Source of the DNA: an uncultured Poribacteria bacterium
Lineage (GTDB): Bacteria > Poribacteria > WGA-4E > WGA-3G
Length of the DNA stretch: 64,000 bases
NCBI GenBank assembly: GCA_951828515.1
Contig: OX639992.1
Span: forward strand, 5,785,393-5,849,392
Reading direction: 5' to 3'
This document shows positions 15,461-24,591 of this stretch, piece after piece. A model generated the notes under the pieces. The model was not told where the DNA came from. It did not search any database and worked only from the letters and a program-made list of their open reading frames with translations. Numbering within the stretch: position 1 is the stretch's first letter; each line of letters begins with the position of its first letter. The translations under genes were made by a program, and so were the position numbers.

Positions 15461-16354
15461 ATGACAAGAGAAGAGATTATTGAGAAATTCCAGAATTTAA
15501 ATGTATGGAAAAGAGGCGATCAAAGGGCAGCGCACAAGCCTTTACTGGTACTGTATACAATCGGAAAATTGCTGAGTGGTGAAGATAAACACATTTCATT
15601 TGAGGCTATAGAGGGCGATCTTCGCAATTTGCTAAGAGAATTTGGACCGTGGCGCAAAAGTTATCATCCTCAACACCCCTTTTGGCGGCTGCAAAACGAT
15701 AAAATCTGGGAGATACGGAATGCCAACCGAATTCGGCAAACTTCCAGTGGAGATGCATACGTAACTGATCTGCGACATCATGGAGTCGGTGGTTTCCCAA
15801 AAGCAATTGCAACTCAACTTCAAAACGATTCAAGACTCGCTTTTGAAATAATCTACGATTTGCTGGATGATCACTTCCCTCTCACACGCCACAGCGAAAT
15901 TTTACAAGCTGTCAACATTCAACCGCCATTCCAAGTTTTTGAGACGAAAAGACGCTCTCTCAATTTCCGAGAAAACATCCTAAGAGCTTACGAGCGTAAA
16001 TGTGCAGTATGCGGCTTCGATGTAAAATTAGGAAATACGCCTATCGCGTTAGAAGCCGCTCACATCAAATGGAAATCGCATGGCGGCCCTAGTGAAGCAG
16101 TAAACGGCCTGGCTTTATGTGTGTTACATCACGAATTATTTGATCGCGGAGCTTTTACGCTGTCCAAGCAACGACAAATCCTTATATCAGATGACGCACA
16201 TGGAACAAAGGGTTTTAAGGAATGGTTGCAAAAGTATCACGGCAAAACGATTCTTCTCCCGCAAAGACAATCGTATTATCCAGAGACACAGTTCATCGGT
16301 TGGCATGTTAGAGAAGTGTTTCAAGGAAACTACCGAGAACTTTCAATTTACTAA
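15461..16354 (+). CDS. Sulfur-binding-domain HNH endonuclease (phosphorothioate-dependent restriction)
   Basis: The 297-aa protein has the layout of ScoMcrA-like enzymes that bind phosphorothioated DNA through an SBD and cut nearby with HNH. Residues 1-155 match the SBD pattern: WKRGDQRAAHKPLLVLYTIG (16-35), FGPWRKSYHPQHPFWRLQND (61-80) and HHGVGGFPKAI (106-116). The HNH part has C181-x2-C184, AAHIKWKSHGGP (199-210, His201), NGLALC (215-220) and HHELFDRGAF (223-232). It is preceded by the antitoxin-like gene and followed, after a new promoter, by the ssp genes. Acting on sulfur-modified DNA next to a sulfur-modification operon is unexpected. Assignment to the SBD-HNH family rests on motif order seen here and recollection of that family. 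Confidence 0.82.
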   Translation: MTREEIIEKFQNLNVWKRGDQRAAHKPLLVLYTIGKLLSGEDKHISFEAIEGDLRNLLREFGPWRKSYHPQHPFWRLQNDKIWEIRNANRIRQTSSGDAYVTDLRHHGVGGFPKAIATQLQNDSRLAFEIIYDLLDDHFPLTRHSEILQAVNIQPPFQVFETKRRSLNFRENILRAYERKCAVCGFDVKLGNTPIALEAAHIKWKSHGGPSEAVNGLALCVLHHELFDRGAFTLSKQRQILISDDAHGTKGFKEWLQKYHGKTILLPQRQSYYPETQFIGWHVREVFQGNYRELSIY

Positions 16355-16883
16355 ACCCTCCAATTTTTCCTGCGATATTCCTTAAACTTTTAGAATATCC
16401 GATCCATATAAAATTCTAAAAACTAATGATAGATGCAGTAAAGCAAAAAAATTTGACATTTAATACGAATCCGTGCTAAAATTTTAGGTAAACTTGACAT
16501 CAGCACAGAAATCTACATATTTCCGTCATTTTGTGTTTAATCAGTAAAGCGAATGAAAAATCGAGATATGAACACTATAGTCAGAACAGCGCGTATGCTT
16601 GATAAGAATCCTTGCCTCAAGAGGTTATTCCTACCCCCGGAAGCCGTCTGGGCACCTGATTTAACAAGCCAATCTACCCCCCCCACTTTACAAACGATAA
16701 GTATTTAGTCTCACAAAATATTCACAGATTCTGCCAATATTCCGTTCCTGCGCCCGCGCGCCATTTCGTCCGATGGTATCCAACGCGGGTTGTTTTTGTT
16801 GTCTTACTTTCTGTTGTTCCTCTCATTCTTTTACCCCTACTGTGGTTTGCACCACAGGTCTCTATATTTTGGGGAGAAGACAT
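16355..16883 (+). other. Long leader/intergenic region before sspB
   Basis: About 530 bp separate the endonuclease gene from the likely TTG start of sspB. It contains the promoter at 16453-16482, a further TTGACA at 16494-16499 without a good -10, and a C-rich tract near 16675. No other gene is supported; in-frame sequence upstream of the TTG has no homology to the family. Confidence 0.5.
16453..16482 (+). promoter_or_regulatory. Promoter of the ssp operon
   Basis: TTGACA (16453-16458), an 18-bp spacer ending CCGTGC and TAAAAT (16477-16482). If used, it gives a leader of roughly 395 nt before sspB. Confidence 0.6.
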
Positions 16884-17828
16884 TTGAGTAACGCTTCCAG
16901 AATCGCACCGCAGGCAATCAATCCATCTTTTTCGGGACATCAGACATTTCCGTTTCGGTATACATGGCTGAAAAAAGGCATTGATGCCGTGATAGAAAAC
17001 CCGACCATTTTTTCATCCGAGGATGCTTCCGTTACTTTAGGAGTCGGAAAAAACATGGTGGACTCTATTCGGCATTGGTGTCGGACAACTCGATTGATTG
17101 AAGATGATGCCACCGCGCACCGACGCAGGCAATTTGCCCCGACTGAACTCGGTGAAGCCATTTTTGCCGAAGAAGGATTTGATCCATACCTTGAAGATCC
17201 CGCGACGCTATGGCTAATTCATTATCTTATCGCAACAAACACGAACCAAGCAACGGCATGGTATTGGGCATTCAATATTTTAAGGGGTAAACATTTCATG
17301 CCACACGTATTCACAAAAGAAGTATACAAATGGGCACAGCAACAGAAACAGCCCCTGCGCCCCGTCTCTGACAATACACTCCGGCGAGATGTCAATTGTT
17401 TTATCCGAACTTACTGCCAATCGCGTGATAGCGAAGCCGTCCATGAGGAAACCTTTGATTGTCCACTTACTGAACTCAACTTAATTGCTGAATTACCAGA
17501 GAGTGAGGGATACGAATTTCAGCGTGGCGATAAAGAAACGCTCCCTAATGAAATTGTCACGTGGGCATTAGATACATTTTGGAAGGATCCGTTTAGGGAA
17601 AACCTCTTTTCTGGCAGAGAATCACTCTCGTTCTCAGACTTGATGTATGCGCCATCAAGCCCCGGACGGGTATTCAGATTAGACGAAGACACAATGACGA
17701 TATATCTTGAGAACCTGGTACACCTCACGGACGGTGCGTTCCAATATGATGAAACAGCAGGGTTAAAGCAGGTCTATCGGCATAGAGATTTAAACCAGAT
17801 GGAACTTTTAAGGGAGTATTATGGGTAA
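16884..17828 (+). CDS. sspB: SspB-like DUF4007 protein
   Basis: From TTG 16884 (GGGGAG seven to twelve nt upstream) the protein has 314 aa. The open frame extends up to 16773, but that part is Cys-rich and unlike the family. DUF4007 begins with FSGHQTFPFRYTWLKKG and continues with SVTLGVGKNMVDSIRHW, a helix-turn-helix-like segment. In the Ssp single-strand phosphorothioation system SspB is, from published work as I recall it, the DUF4007 nickase. The stop overlaps the next start by 8 bp (ATGGGTAA), indicating translational coupling. Gene order B-C-D matches ssp operons. Confidence 0.8.
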   Translation: MSNASRIAPQAINPSFSGHQTFPFRYTWLKKGIDAVIENPTIFSSEDASVTLGVGKNMVDSIRHWCRTTRLIEDDATAHRRRQFAPTELGEAIFAEEGFDPYLEDPATLWLIHYLIATNTNQATAWYWAFNILRGKHFMPHVFTKEVYKWAQQQKQPLRPVSDNTLRRDVNCFIRTYCQSRDSEAVHEETFDCPLTELNLIAELPESEGYEFQRGDKETLPNEIVTWALDTFWKDPFRENLFSGRESLSFSDLMYAPSSPGRVFRLDEDTMTIYLENLVHLTDGAFQYDETAGLKQVYRHRDLNQMELLREYYG

Positions 17829-20800
17829 CGTCCGCTTGTCAGATATTTTTCACATCACAGAACGTTTTCAGCGTTCTGTCCATCTGGAGCGTGATTTCTA
17901 TACCGAAAACGCTTTAGATGGCTACGTCGTGACTGTCAAAGCGCGTGAAACCCTAACTCGCCTCATCACAGCCCAAGAAAACGGTGCAACATCGAGAGCA
18001 TGGTCTCTCACCGGTCCGTATGGTTCAGGGAAATCCGCGTTCGCGCTGTTCACTGCGAAGTTGCTTGGAAATCCTGAAGCACCGACAACCCAACAGGCTC
18101 TGAATTTGCTGAAACGTGGAGATACCTCATTACACGAGCGATTTATGAGTATAAACGGTAACGGGAAAGGCATCTCATCAGGATTCTGCTCAGTGCTTAT
18201 CTCCGGTGAACGCGCACCGATTACGCTTGCGCTCCTACGCGGTTTAGAACACGGACTCAAGACTTTCGGGGTTTCACCCTCCAGTGCTCTTCAGCGGAAA
18301 ATCAGAAATCTATTGAAAACTACCGCAAGCGGCACACCGCCACAGGCTTATGAAATTACTGCTCTTTTCGAGTCGGCGGCGCGATCTATTGAGAAAAATG
18401 GCGGCATCGGACTACTTTTAGTCATTGATGAACTCGGAAAGTTCCTTGAATACGCCGCACAATCTCCAGCACACGGCGATGTGTTTGTCCTACAAACCCT
18501 TGCTGAACTCGCCGCACGCAGTGAACAGACCCCACTATTTCTGCTCACTATTTTGCACCAAGCCTTTGAACAATACGCAAACAAGTTAGCGAAGTCACAA
18601 CAGGAGGAATGGGGAAAAATACAAGGACGGTTTGAAGATATCGCCTTCGTGGAACCCACTGAACAGATACTTCGCTTGATCGCGTCTGCCATCCAAAGCA
18701 AACCAACAGATGAGAAAAAAAATCTATCTTTACTCATCGAATTTGAACTCAAACCGAACCAACTAACTGAGGATGAATTCAGCCAACTCCTGCGAAACTG
18801 TCTGCCGCTTCACCCGGCTGTAGCACTTATTATCGGTCCGATCTTCAGACGATTTGCCCAGAATGAGCGCTCCCTTTTCGCTTTCCTCAACGCAAACGAA
18901 CCTTATGGACTCCAAGACTTCCTTTCAAACCAGCACTACGATGGTAGCGTGCTACCGATGTTCTCAATCGCTGACCTCTATGATTATCTCAACACCGCCA
19001 TAGGGAATAGATTAGCCGACTCAAGTGTCGGTAATAGGTGGGTGGAGATTGAGATGGCTATTAACGGAATCACAGACCCATCACCGACAACTGTTAAACT
19101 CATTAAGACGATAGGGCTACTCGGTATTATCGGAGAAGTAAGCACTAATCTGAAAGCCTCAAAGCACGTCCTCCATTATGCGTTAGATAACCACACTGAA
19201 GGATTCACAGAGAAATTTGAAACCGCACTGGAGACGCTAACAAGACGCAAGGTCGTTATCTATCACCCCCGCAACCACACCTATGCACTCTGGGAAGGCA
19301 GCAACATCGATATTGAGGCCAAATACCATGAGGCGGAACAACATCTTGATCCAAACGAAAGTCTCACGAACTACCTTTCAGCACTCGCGCCACCCCGGTC
19401 TCTCATCGCACGCCGACACCTGTTCGAGAAAGGCACACTCCGCTATTTCGACCTTCGTTACATCGATGCTGAAAACTTCGACGCGTCGCTTAGCGAATCA
19501 CTCGGCGATGCAGACGGTCTCGTTCTCTATGCTCTCCCCGCAAACGAACAAGAACGAAAGCATCTTATTGAAAAAGCGAAGGAACAAGTCGTTATAGACC
19601 GTAAAGAGGTACTGATCGCAATCCCGACCACGACCCGTTTTCTGCGCGACGCTGTTACCGAACTCGCCTGTTTACAGTGGATTTCGGAAAATACACCAGA
19701 ACTCGGAGGCGATGCAGTCGCAAGGCGGGTTCTTTCACGGCGACGGTTAGAGGCAGAACGAAATGTAGTCGAACAATTCGCAGCCATTTTCGGAGCGTCT
19801 ATCGAAAACACTTGCAAATGGTTTCACACCGGACAACAGGTGAAAAACATCAACTCCCAACGTTCAAGGAACGAACATCTGTCAAAAATGTGTGATGCGG
19901 TCTATCAGAAAACCCCCATTATTCGGAATGAGCTCATCAACCGGCGGAAAATTTCTGGAACCGTAACAACCGCACGAAAAAAATTAATTCAAGCGATGCT
20001 TGAAAATGGAGATAAGAGAAATCTCGACATCACGGGTTACCCTCCTGAAATGAGTATCTATCGCTCGCTCCTATTGGAAACAGGCATACATCGCCAAGTC
20101 TCTGATGTTTGGGGATTCCATCCACCGAAACTAAATGATGATATCAAAATAATAGACACATGGAATGCGATCGAGGCCTTTCTTGAAAGGTGTGAAGGGA
20201 AACGACAACCCGTTGTGAAACTCTATGACCTCCTGATGGCATCCCCTTATGGGGTACGGAGCGGTCCCCTTCCCATCCTTTTATGTGCTGCGATGTTCCG
20301 CTATAAAACAGAAATTGCGCTCTATCAAGAAGGATCCTTTATACCTAACTGGTCAATGCCGGTTTTTGAACGCTTCCTTAAAGTGCCAGAAAAATTCCAG
20401 ATCAAACGTTTTCAGATAACAGAAGCGCGGTCAGACCTACTGCGCCAATATTCAAATGCCCTTAACCAACCAACAGAAACTGAACCCCTGAATCTATTGC
20501 CTCTCATCAAAATACTTGTGACCTTTATGGCCGGACTCCCGAAATACACCTTAAACACCGAAACCTTGAGTGGCACTGCGAAAAATCTTCGGACAGTCGT
20601 TCTGAGTGCCCGTGAACCTGACGAACTCATCTTTAAGGAATTACCCGAAGCCCTCGGATTTTCCACCTTTGGTGTGGAAAGCACAGATTCAAACACATCC
20701 ACAAAGTTTTCCAACACCTTACAGGATACGTTGTCCGAACTCGGGCGCACCTATGAAAATTTACTGAATTCCCTTGAAAAGCAGATCAAGGCTGCCTTTG

Positions 20801-21303
20801 TTTTAGCAGGCGATCGGAATAACTTCCGAAATGCGTTGGTTCACAGAGCAGCCCCGCTACATAAACTCACAAGTGAACCGCAACTTAACCAATTTCTGAT
20901 TCGGATATGTGACGAACAACTCGACTTCCCCAGTTGGCTTGAAGCCATTGGTGCTACACTTGCGGGTAAGCCGCCAAAATCTTGGTTCGACAGAGATACA
21001 GATACCTTCATGTCAAATTTTTCCGAAGTCGTTCGGAAATTCCGGCACATTGAGGCACTATCTTACGAAAAGCGGGAACACACAGGATCAGGTGAACCTA
21101 TTCGAATCGGTATCACCCGACCAAACCAAGATGAACAGGAACGCGTCGTTACTTTGACCGCAATCGCCGACGAGCAAACTTCCGAAATAGAATATGAAAT
21201 CCAGCAAGTTTTTAAAAAATTCGACGTAAATGACAATCCTGAACTTCGTATCGCAATTTTGGCGCGCATTTCACAAAAATGGATACAACAACTCGATGAA
21301 TAG
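17821..21303 (+). CDS. sspC: SspC-like large ATPase
   Basis: The 1160-aa protein has an N-terminal P-loop domain: Walker A GPYGSGKS at residues 65-72 and Walker B LLLVIDELGKF around 198-208 (D203, E204). The remaining 900 residues are helical without a motif I recognise. Position between the DUF4007 gene and a PAPS-reductase-like gene, coupling to both, and size support SspC, the ATPase of the Ssp phosphorothioation complex. BrxC/PglY-type ATPases of BREX are similar in size and layout and would be the main alternative, but no other BREX gene is present. sspD starts 12 bp after the stop. Confidence 0.75.
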   Translation: MGNVRLSDIFHITERFQRSVHLERDFYTENALDGYVVTVKARETLTRLITAQENGATSRAWSLTGPYGSGKSAFALFTAKLLGNPEAPTTQQALNLLKRGDTSLHERFMSINGNGKGISSGFCSVLISGERAPITLALLRGLEHGLKTFGVSPSSALQRKIRNLLKTTASGTPPQAYEITALFESAARSIEKNGGIGLLLVIDELGKFLEYAAQSPAHGDVFVLQTLAELAARSEQTPLFLLTILHQAFEQYANKLAKSQQEEWGKIQGRFEDIAFVEPTEQILRLIASAIQSKPTDEKKNLSLLIEFELKPNQLTEDEFSQLLRNCLPLHPAVALIIGPIFRRFAQNERSLFAFLNANEPYGLQDFLSNQHYDGSVLPMFSIADLYDYLNTAIGNRLADSSVGNRWVEIEMAINGITDPSPTTVKLIKTIGLLGIIGEVSTNLKASKHVLHYALDNHTEGFTEKFETALETLTRRKVVIYHPRNHTYALWEGSNIDIEAKYHEAEQHLDPNESLTNYLSALAPPRSLIARRHLFEKGTLRYFDLRYIDAENFDASLSESLGDADGLVLYALPANEQERKHLIEKAKEQVVIDRKEVLIAIPTTTRFLRDAVTELACLQWISENTPELGGDAVARRVLSRRRLEAERNVVEQFAAIFGASIENTCKWFHTGQQVKNINSQRSRNEHLSKMCDAVYQKTPIIRNELINRRKISGTVTTARKKLIQAMLENGDKRNLDITGYPPEMSIYRSLLLETGIHRQVSDVWGFHPPKLNDDIKIIDTWNAIEAFLERCEGKRQPVVKLYDLLMASPYGVRSGPLPILLCAAMFRYKTEIALYQEGSFIPNWSMPVFERFLKVPEKFQIKRFQITEARSDLLRQYSNALNQPTETEPLNLLPLIKILVTFMAGLPKYTLNTETLSGTAKNLRTVVLSAREPDELIFKELPEALGFSTFGVESTDSNTSTKFSNTLQDTLSELGRTYENLLNSLEKQIKAAFVLAGDRNNFRNALVHRAAPLHKLTSEPQLNQFLIRICDEQLDFPSWLEAIGATLAGKPPKSWFDRDTDTFMSNFSEVVRKFRHIEALSYEKREHTGSGEPIRIGITRPNQDEQERVVTLTAIADEQTSEIEYEIQQVFKKFDVNDNPELRIAILARISQKWIQQLDE

Positions 21304-21314
21304 AGGGAGGAAAA

Positions 21315-22160
21315 ATGGAACAAAAAATCCGCCATTTGCTCGGTCTTTCGGGTGGTAAAGACAGTTCTGCACTTGCAGTCTATATGCGAGACAGAGTGCC
21401 AGAGATGGAATACTTCTTCTCTGATACCGGCAAAGAATTACCCGAAACCTACGAATATCTGGATAAATTAGAAGCGTTCCTTGGCAAACCGATAGTTCGT
21501 CTGAATATGGACTCCGATCACCATAAGAATCGGGATTTTGATCACTGGTTGGACGTTTATAAAGGCTTACTGCCGTCCTCACAGGTCAGGTGGTGCACGG
21601 TTAACCTCAAAATTAGGCCCTTTGAGGAGTACGTAGGCGAAGACAGAGCGTATCACTACATCGCTATCCGGGCAGACGAAGCCCGCGTCGGTTACAAGTC
21701 CCCGAAAATCTCCTCCCTTTCAAACATTGAACCGAAATATCCATTTAAGGAGGACGGCATTACGAAAGCGGATGTCTACCGAATTCTCGAGGAGAACGGG
21801 ATAGGTCTCCCAGAGTACTACGAATGGCGAACGCGTTCCGGGTGCTACTTCTGTTTTTTCCAACGCAAATCCGAGTGGGTCGGACTGTTAGAGAAACACC
21901 CAGACCTCTTTGAACTCGCCAAAGCGTATGAAGAGACTCCGAACAAAGAAGCAAAGACAGGTGAACAGTTCACATGGTGTCAAGGCGAAAGTTTAGCGGA
22001 GTTGTCAGACCCCGAACGGGTAGCGGAGATTAAGGCAAACACGGAAAAGGCACTCACAACGAAAAAGGAAGATAAACCGAATCTCCGTCTGGTAGAAATC
22101 TTCACAGATGTCCTTGACGATGAAGACGACGAGGAACCGTGTCTGATTTGTCATAAATAG
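21315..22160 (+). CDS. sspD: SspD-like PAPS reductase/ATP pyrophosphatase
   Basis: The 281-aa protein has the PP-loop SGGKDSSA at residues 12-19, the adenylating motif shared by PAPS reductases, DndC and SspD. Cys residues that could hold an iron-sulfur cluster appear in VRWCTVNLK, SGCYFCFFQRK and near the C-terminus as CLICHK. At 281 aa it is short for a DndC protein and closer to SspD or ordinary PAPS reductase. Context (directly after sspB and sspC; no cysteine biosynthesis genes) points to DNA sulfur modification. GAGGGAGGA provides a strong ribosome-binding site. No cysteine desulfurase (SspA/IscS) gene is in the window, so sulfur must come from elsewhere. Confidence 0.85.
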   Translation: MEQKIRHLLGLSGGKDSSALAVYMRDRVPEMEYFFSDTGKELPETYEYLDKLEAFLGKPIVRLNMDSDHHKNRDFDHWLDVYKGLLPSSQVRWCTVNLKIRPFEEYVGEDRAYHYIAIRADEARVGYKSPKISSLSNIEPKYPFKEDGITKADVYRILEENGIGLPEYYEWRTRSGCYFCFFQRKSEWVGLLEKHPDLFELAKAYEETPNKEAKTGEQFTWCQGESLAELSDPERVAEIKANTEKALTTKKEDKPNLRLVEIFTDVLDDEDDEEPCLICHK

Positions 22161-22204
22161 TATGGACCAAATTCTATTGTATCCAAGAGGAAACAGATAA
22201 TGGG

Positions 22205-24331
22205 ATGACCCTTCGGGCACTCCCCGATATCCGACCACTTTACATATTGCCAAAGGACCCCGCGACAGAAGATGTCCTAATTCCGTGCTTTCAGTCTGCT
22301 ACGCATGTTGATTGCATGATGGGTTTCTTTTCGAGTGAAATTCTGGTGTCACTTGCACCAGGGTTAGCAACGTTCATAAACTGCGCAGACGAAAGTTTGC
22401 GTCTGATTATCAGTCCGCTGCTCCGCCCTGAAGACAAAGCGGCAATAGCAGAAGGCGTAGCCTCCGTAGAGGACATCGTCAACGCAGCTTTAGAAGATTT
22501 TGTTGTTACCGAAAACGCTATTGCGCAGCATACGCTGAAATGCCTTTCGTGGATGCTGCGTCACAGACGCGTGGAAATCAAGGTTGCCTTGATGAAAGAT
22601 GCGCTTTTCCACCCCAAGGTCTGGCTCTTTCATGAGGGTGACGATGTCATCGCAGCACACGGCTCCAGCAATATGACGTATGCCGGTATTCAGAGAAATA
22701 TTGAGCAAATGTCTATTTCTAAATCGTGGGAAGATGGTAACCAATACTATATTACAGAAAAATTGTGCGACCAGTTCAAGCAATTTTGGACAAATTACGA
22801 TGAGACGTGCACTGTCATTCCGATACCACAAGCCATTAAGGAAAATCTGTTGAAAACCTATAATTCAGATATCCCACCGACCGAGGACGACTTCCACACA
22901 CTCTACAAGCAAGCAACCGACGCTATGGCAGAATCCTCGGCGACTTACGACTTTGGTAGGTCATCACCTCCTTCATTTACAATACCATCATATCTGGAAT
23001 TTGAGGAGGGTGACTTTGAACATCAAGGTCGGGCAATTACCGCGTGGTGTGAAGCAGGTTATCAGGGCGTATTAGAAATGGCAACTGGTTCGGGGAAAAC
23101 AATCGCTGCCATGATTTGCGCGCATAGACTCTATAATGTAGAGAAACCACTCCTTATCGTTGTTACCGCACCGTACATTCCACTCATTCAGCAATGGTGT
23201 GATGAAATTTCACCTTTTGGACTCAAGGCAGTTAATCTGACTGAGGTGAACGGAGCAAAGGGACGTGCAGCTGAACTTAAGAAACTTGAGCGGAGGCTTC
23301 GGTTCGGTAGTAGCAACATTGAGATCGCCATTGTTTCTCATAAGACACTTTGCAGTCCTAATTTTAAAGAGGAACTGAAGAAATTCGATTGTAAAACCTT
23401 ACTCATTGCAGACGAAGTCCACAATCTTGGAAGCGAGGGATTTATCACCGATCCGCCCGACTTCTTCGATTACAGATTAGGGCTATCAGCAACCCCCATC
23501 CGCCAGTATGATGAGGAAGGGACGGAACAGTTGTTTGCGTTTTTCGGTCCTATTGTTTTTCAGTTCACACTTGAGGAAGCGATCGGACGCTGCCTCGTTG
23601 AATACGAATACTACGTGCATCCGGTAGAACTCACAGAAGATGAGATGGACGAATGGTATGCTCTCACGGAAAAGATCGGGAAAAACGCGTGGCGACAGGA
23701 AGAGCCAGATACAGGTGATGAGTACCTCATGAAATTGCTCCGAGACCGTCGGGCACTTTTGGAGAACGCAGAAAACAAGGTCGCCGTGTTAGAAGATGTC
23801 TTAACGCAACGCGAAGATTTCAACAAACTCCAGCATACCTTGATTTATACCTCTGACAAGGCACCACAGCAGCTGAAAGATGTTAACGCCTTACTGAACA
23901 GACACGGTGTTCTCTTCCACCAACTCACACATGAAGAGACCTCCGACCGCAAAAAAACCGCCCAAATTATTCAGTCCTTTCAAGAAGGAACGCTGCGTGT
24001 CTTAACCGCAAAACGTGTGCTTGATGAAGGTGTGAATATCCCTGAGATTGAAAAGGCTTTCATTCTTGCGAGCACCACAGTCGAAAGACAGTGGACACAG
24101 CGGCGTGGCAGGCTGCTCCGTACGTGTCATGAAACCGGCAAAACGCACAGCGAAATCCATGACTTTGTGGCATTGCCAACGGATTTGGATAATCTGGACA
24201 CCCGTGCCCGCACCTTAATAGAGTCCGAACTCAAACGGATTCAAGCGTTCGCTTACCTTGCGAAGAACTTTGGTAGACCTGATGGCCCCTTAAGCCACAT
24301 CGACCAACTGGTGAAAACTCTTTACACATAG
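22205..24331 (+). CDS. PLD-like domain plus SF2 DEVH helicase
   Basis: The 708-aa protein combines an N-terminal phospholipase D-like region with one visible H-x-K unit, FHPKVWLFHEGDD...HGSSNMT (around residues 134-158), and a superfamily 2 helicase: EMATGSGKTIA near 292, LLIADEVHNLG near 399, LGLSATP near 422 and the motif VI block QRRGRLLR near 630. PLD-helicase fusions occur in several restriction-like systems. It starts 45 bp after sspD and is followed by a small protein and an SMC-like ATPase, an order I would expect for an SspFGH-type attack module coupled to sspBCD; the exact letter assignment is uncertain. Confidence 0.8.
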   Translation: MTLRALPDIRPLYILPKDPATEDVLIPCFQSATHVDCMMGFFSSEILVSLAPGLATFINCADESLRLIISPLLRPEDKAAIAEGVASVEDIVNAALEDFVVTENAIAQHTLKCLSWMLRHRRVEIKVALMKDALFHPKVWLFHEGDDVIAAHGSSNMTYAGIQRNIEQMSISKSWEDGNQYYITEKLCDQFKQFWTNYDETCTVIPIPQAIKENLLKTYNSDIPPTEDDFHTLYKQATDAMAESSATYDFGRSSPPSFTIPSYLEFEEGDFEHQGRAITAWCEAGYQGVLEMATGSGKTIAAMICAHRLYNVEKPLLIVVTAPYIPLIQQWCDEISPFGLKAVNLTEVNGAKGRAAELKKLERRLRFGSSNIEIAIVSHKTLCSPNFKEELKKFDCKTLLIADEVHNLGSEGFITDPPDFFDYRLGLSATPIRQYDEEGTEQLFAFFGPIVFQFTLEEAIGRCLVEYEYYVHPVELTEDEMDEWYALTEKIGKNAWRQEEPDTGDEYLMKLLRDRRALLENAENKVAVLEDVLTQREDFNKLQHTLIYTSDKAPQQLKDVNALLNRHGVLFHQLTHEETSDRKKTAQIIQSFQEGTLRVLTAKRVLDEGVNIPEIEKAFILASTTVERQWTQRRGRLLRTCHETGKTHSEIHDFVALPTDLDNLDTRARTLIESELKRIQAFAYLAKNFGRPDGPLSHIDQLVKTLYT

Positions 24332-24342
24332 CGGAGGACACT

Positions 24343-24591
24343 ATGTCGTATAACAAAGAAAAAATGGTAGATATAATCCTCAATGAATCTAAAAAGATTG
24401 AGGAAAGATGCGACGGCTATAGGAAAGAAGTTCTTAGCGCAATAGTCGACATCCTTAATGCAGAGCGGGAACATAAGATCCAAAGGACACAAATTCAGCA
24501 AAAAGTAAATGAGGTGTGTCATAGTACAGGTGATTTCCTCGCGAGACAGCGTGGCGATACGGATAATCCAACAACGGAGACTGCGCAATGA
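24343..24591 (+). CDS. Small helical protein of the defence operon
   Basis: The 82-aa protein (MSYNKEKMVDIILNESKKIE...) is charged, probably all-helical and not recognised. It begins 11 bp after the helicase stop with GGAGG upstream, and its stop overlaps the next start as ATGA (24588-24591), so it is almost certainly translated with the SMC-like ATPase. A bridging or regulatory subunit (SspG-like position) is plausible. Confidence 0.7.
   Translation: MSYNKEKMVDIILNESKKIEERCDGYRKEVLSAIVDILNAEREHKIQRTQIQQKVNEVCHSTGDFLARQRGDTDNPTTETAQ

Noticed and set aside
17821..21303. Assignment of the large ATPase to a BREX system (BrxC/PglY)
   Set aside because: No other BREX gene (pglZ, pglX, brxL) is present, and the immediate neighbours are DUF4007 and PAPS reductase-like genes as in ssp operons.
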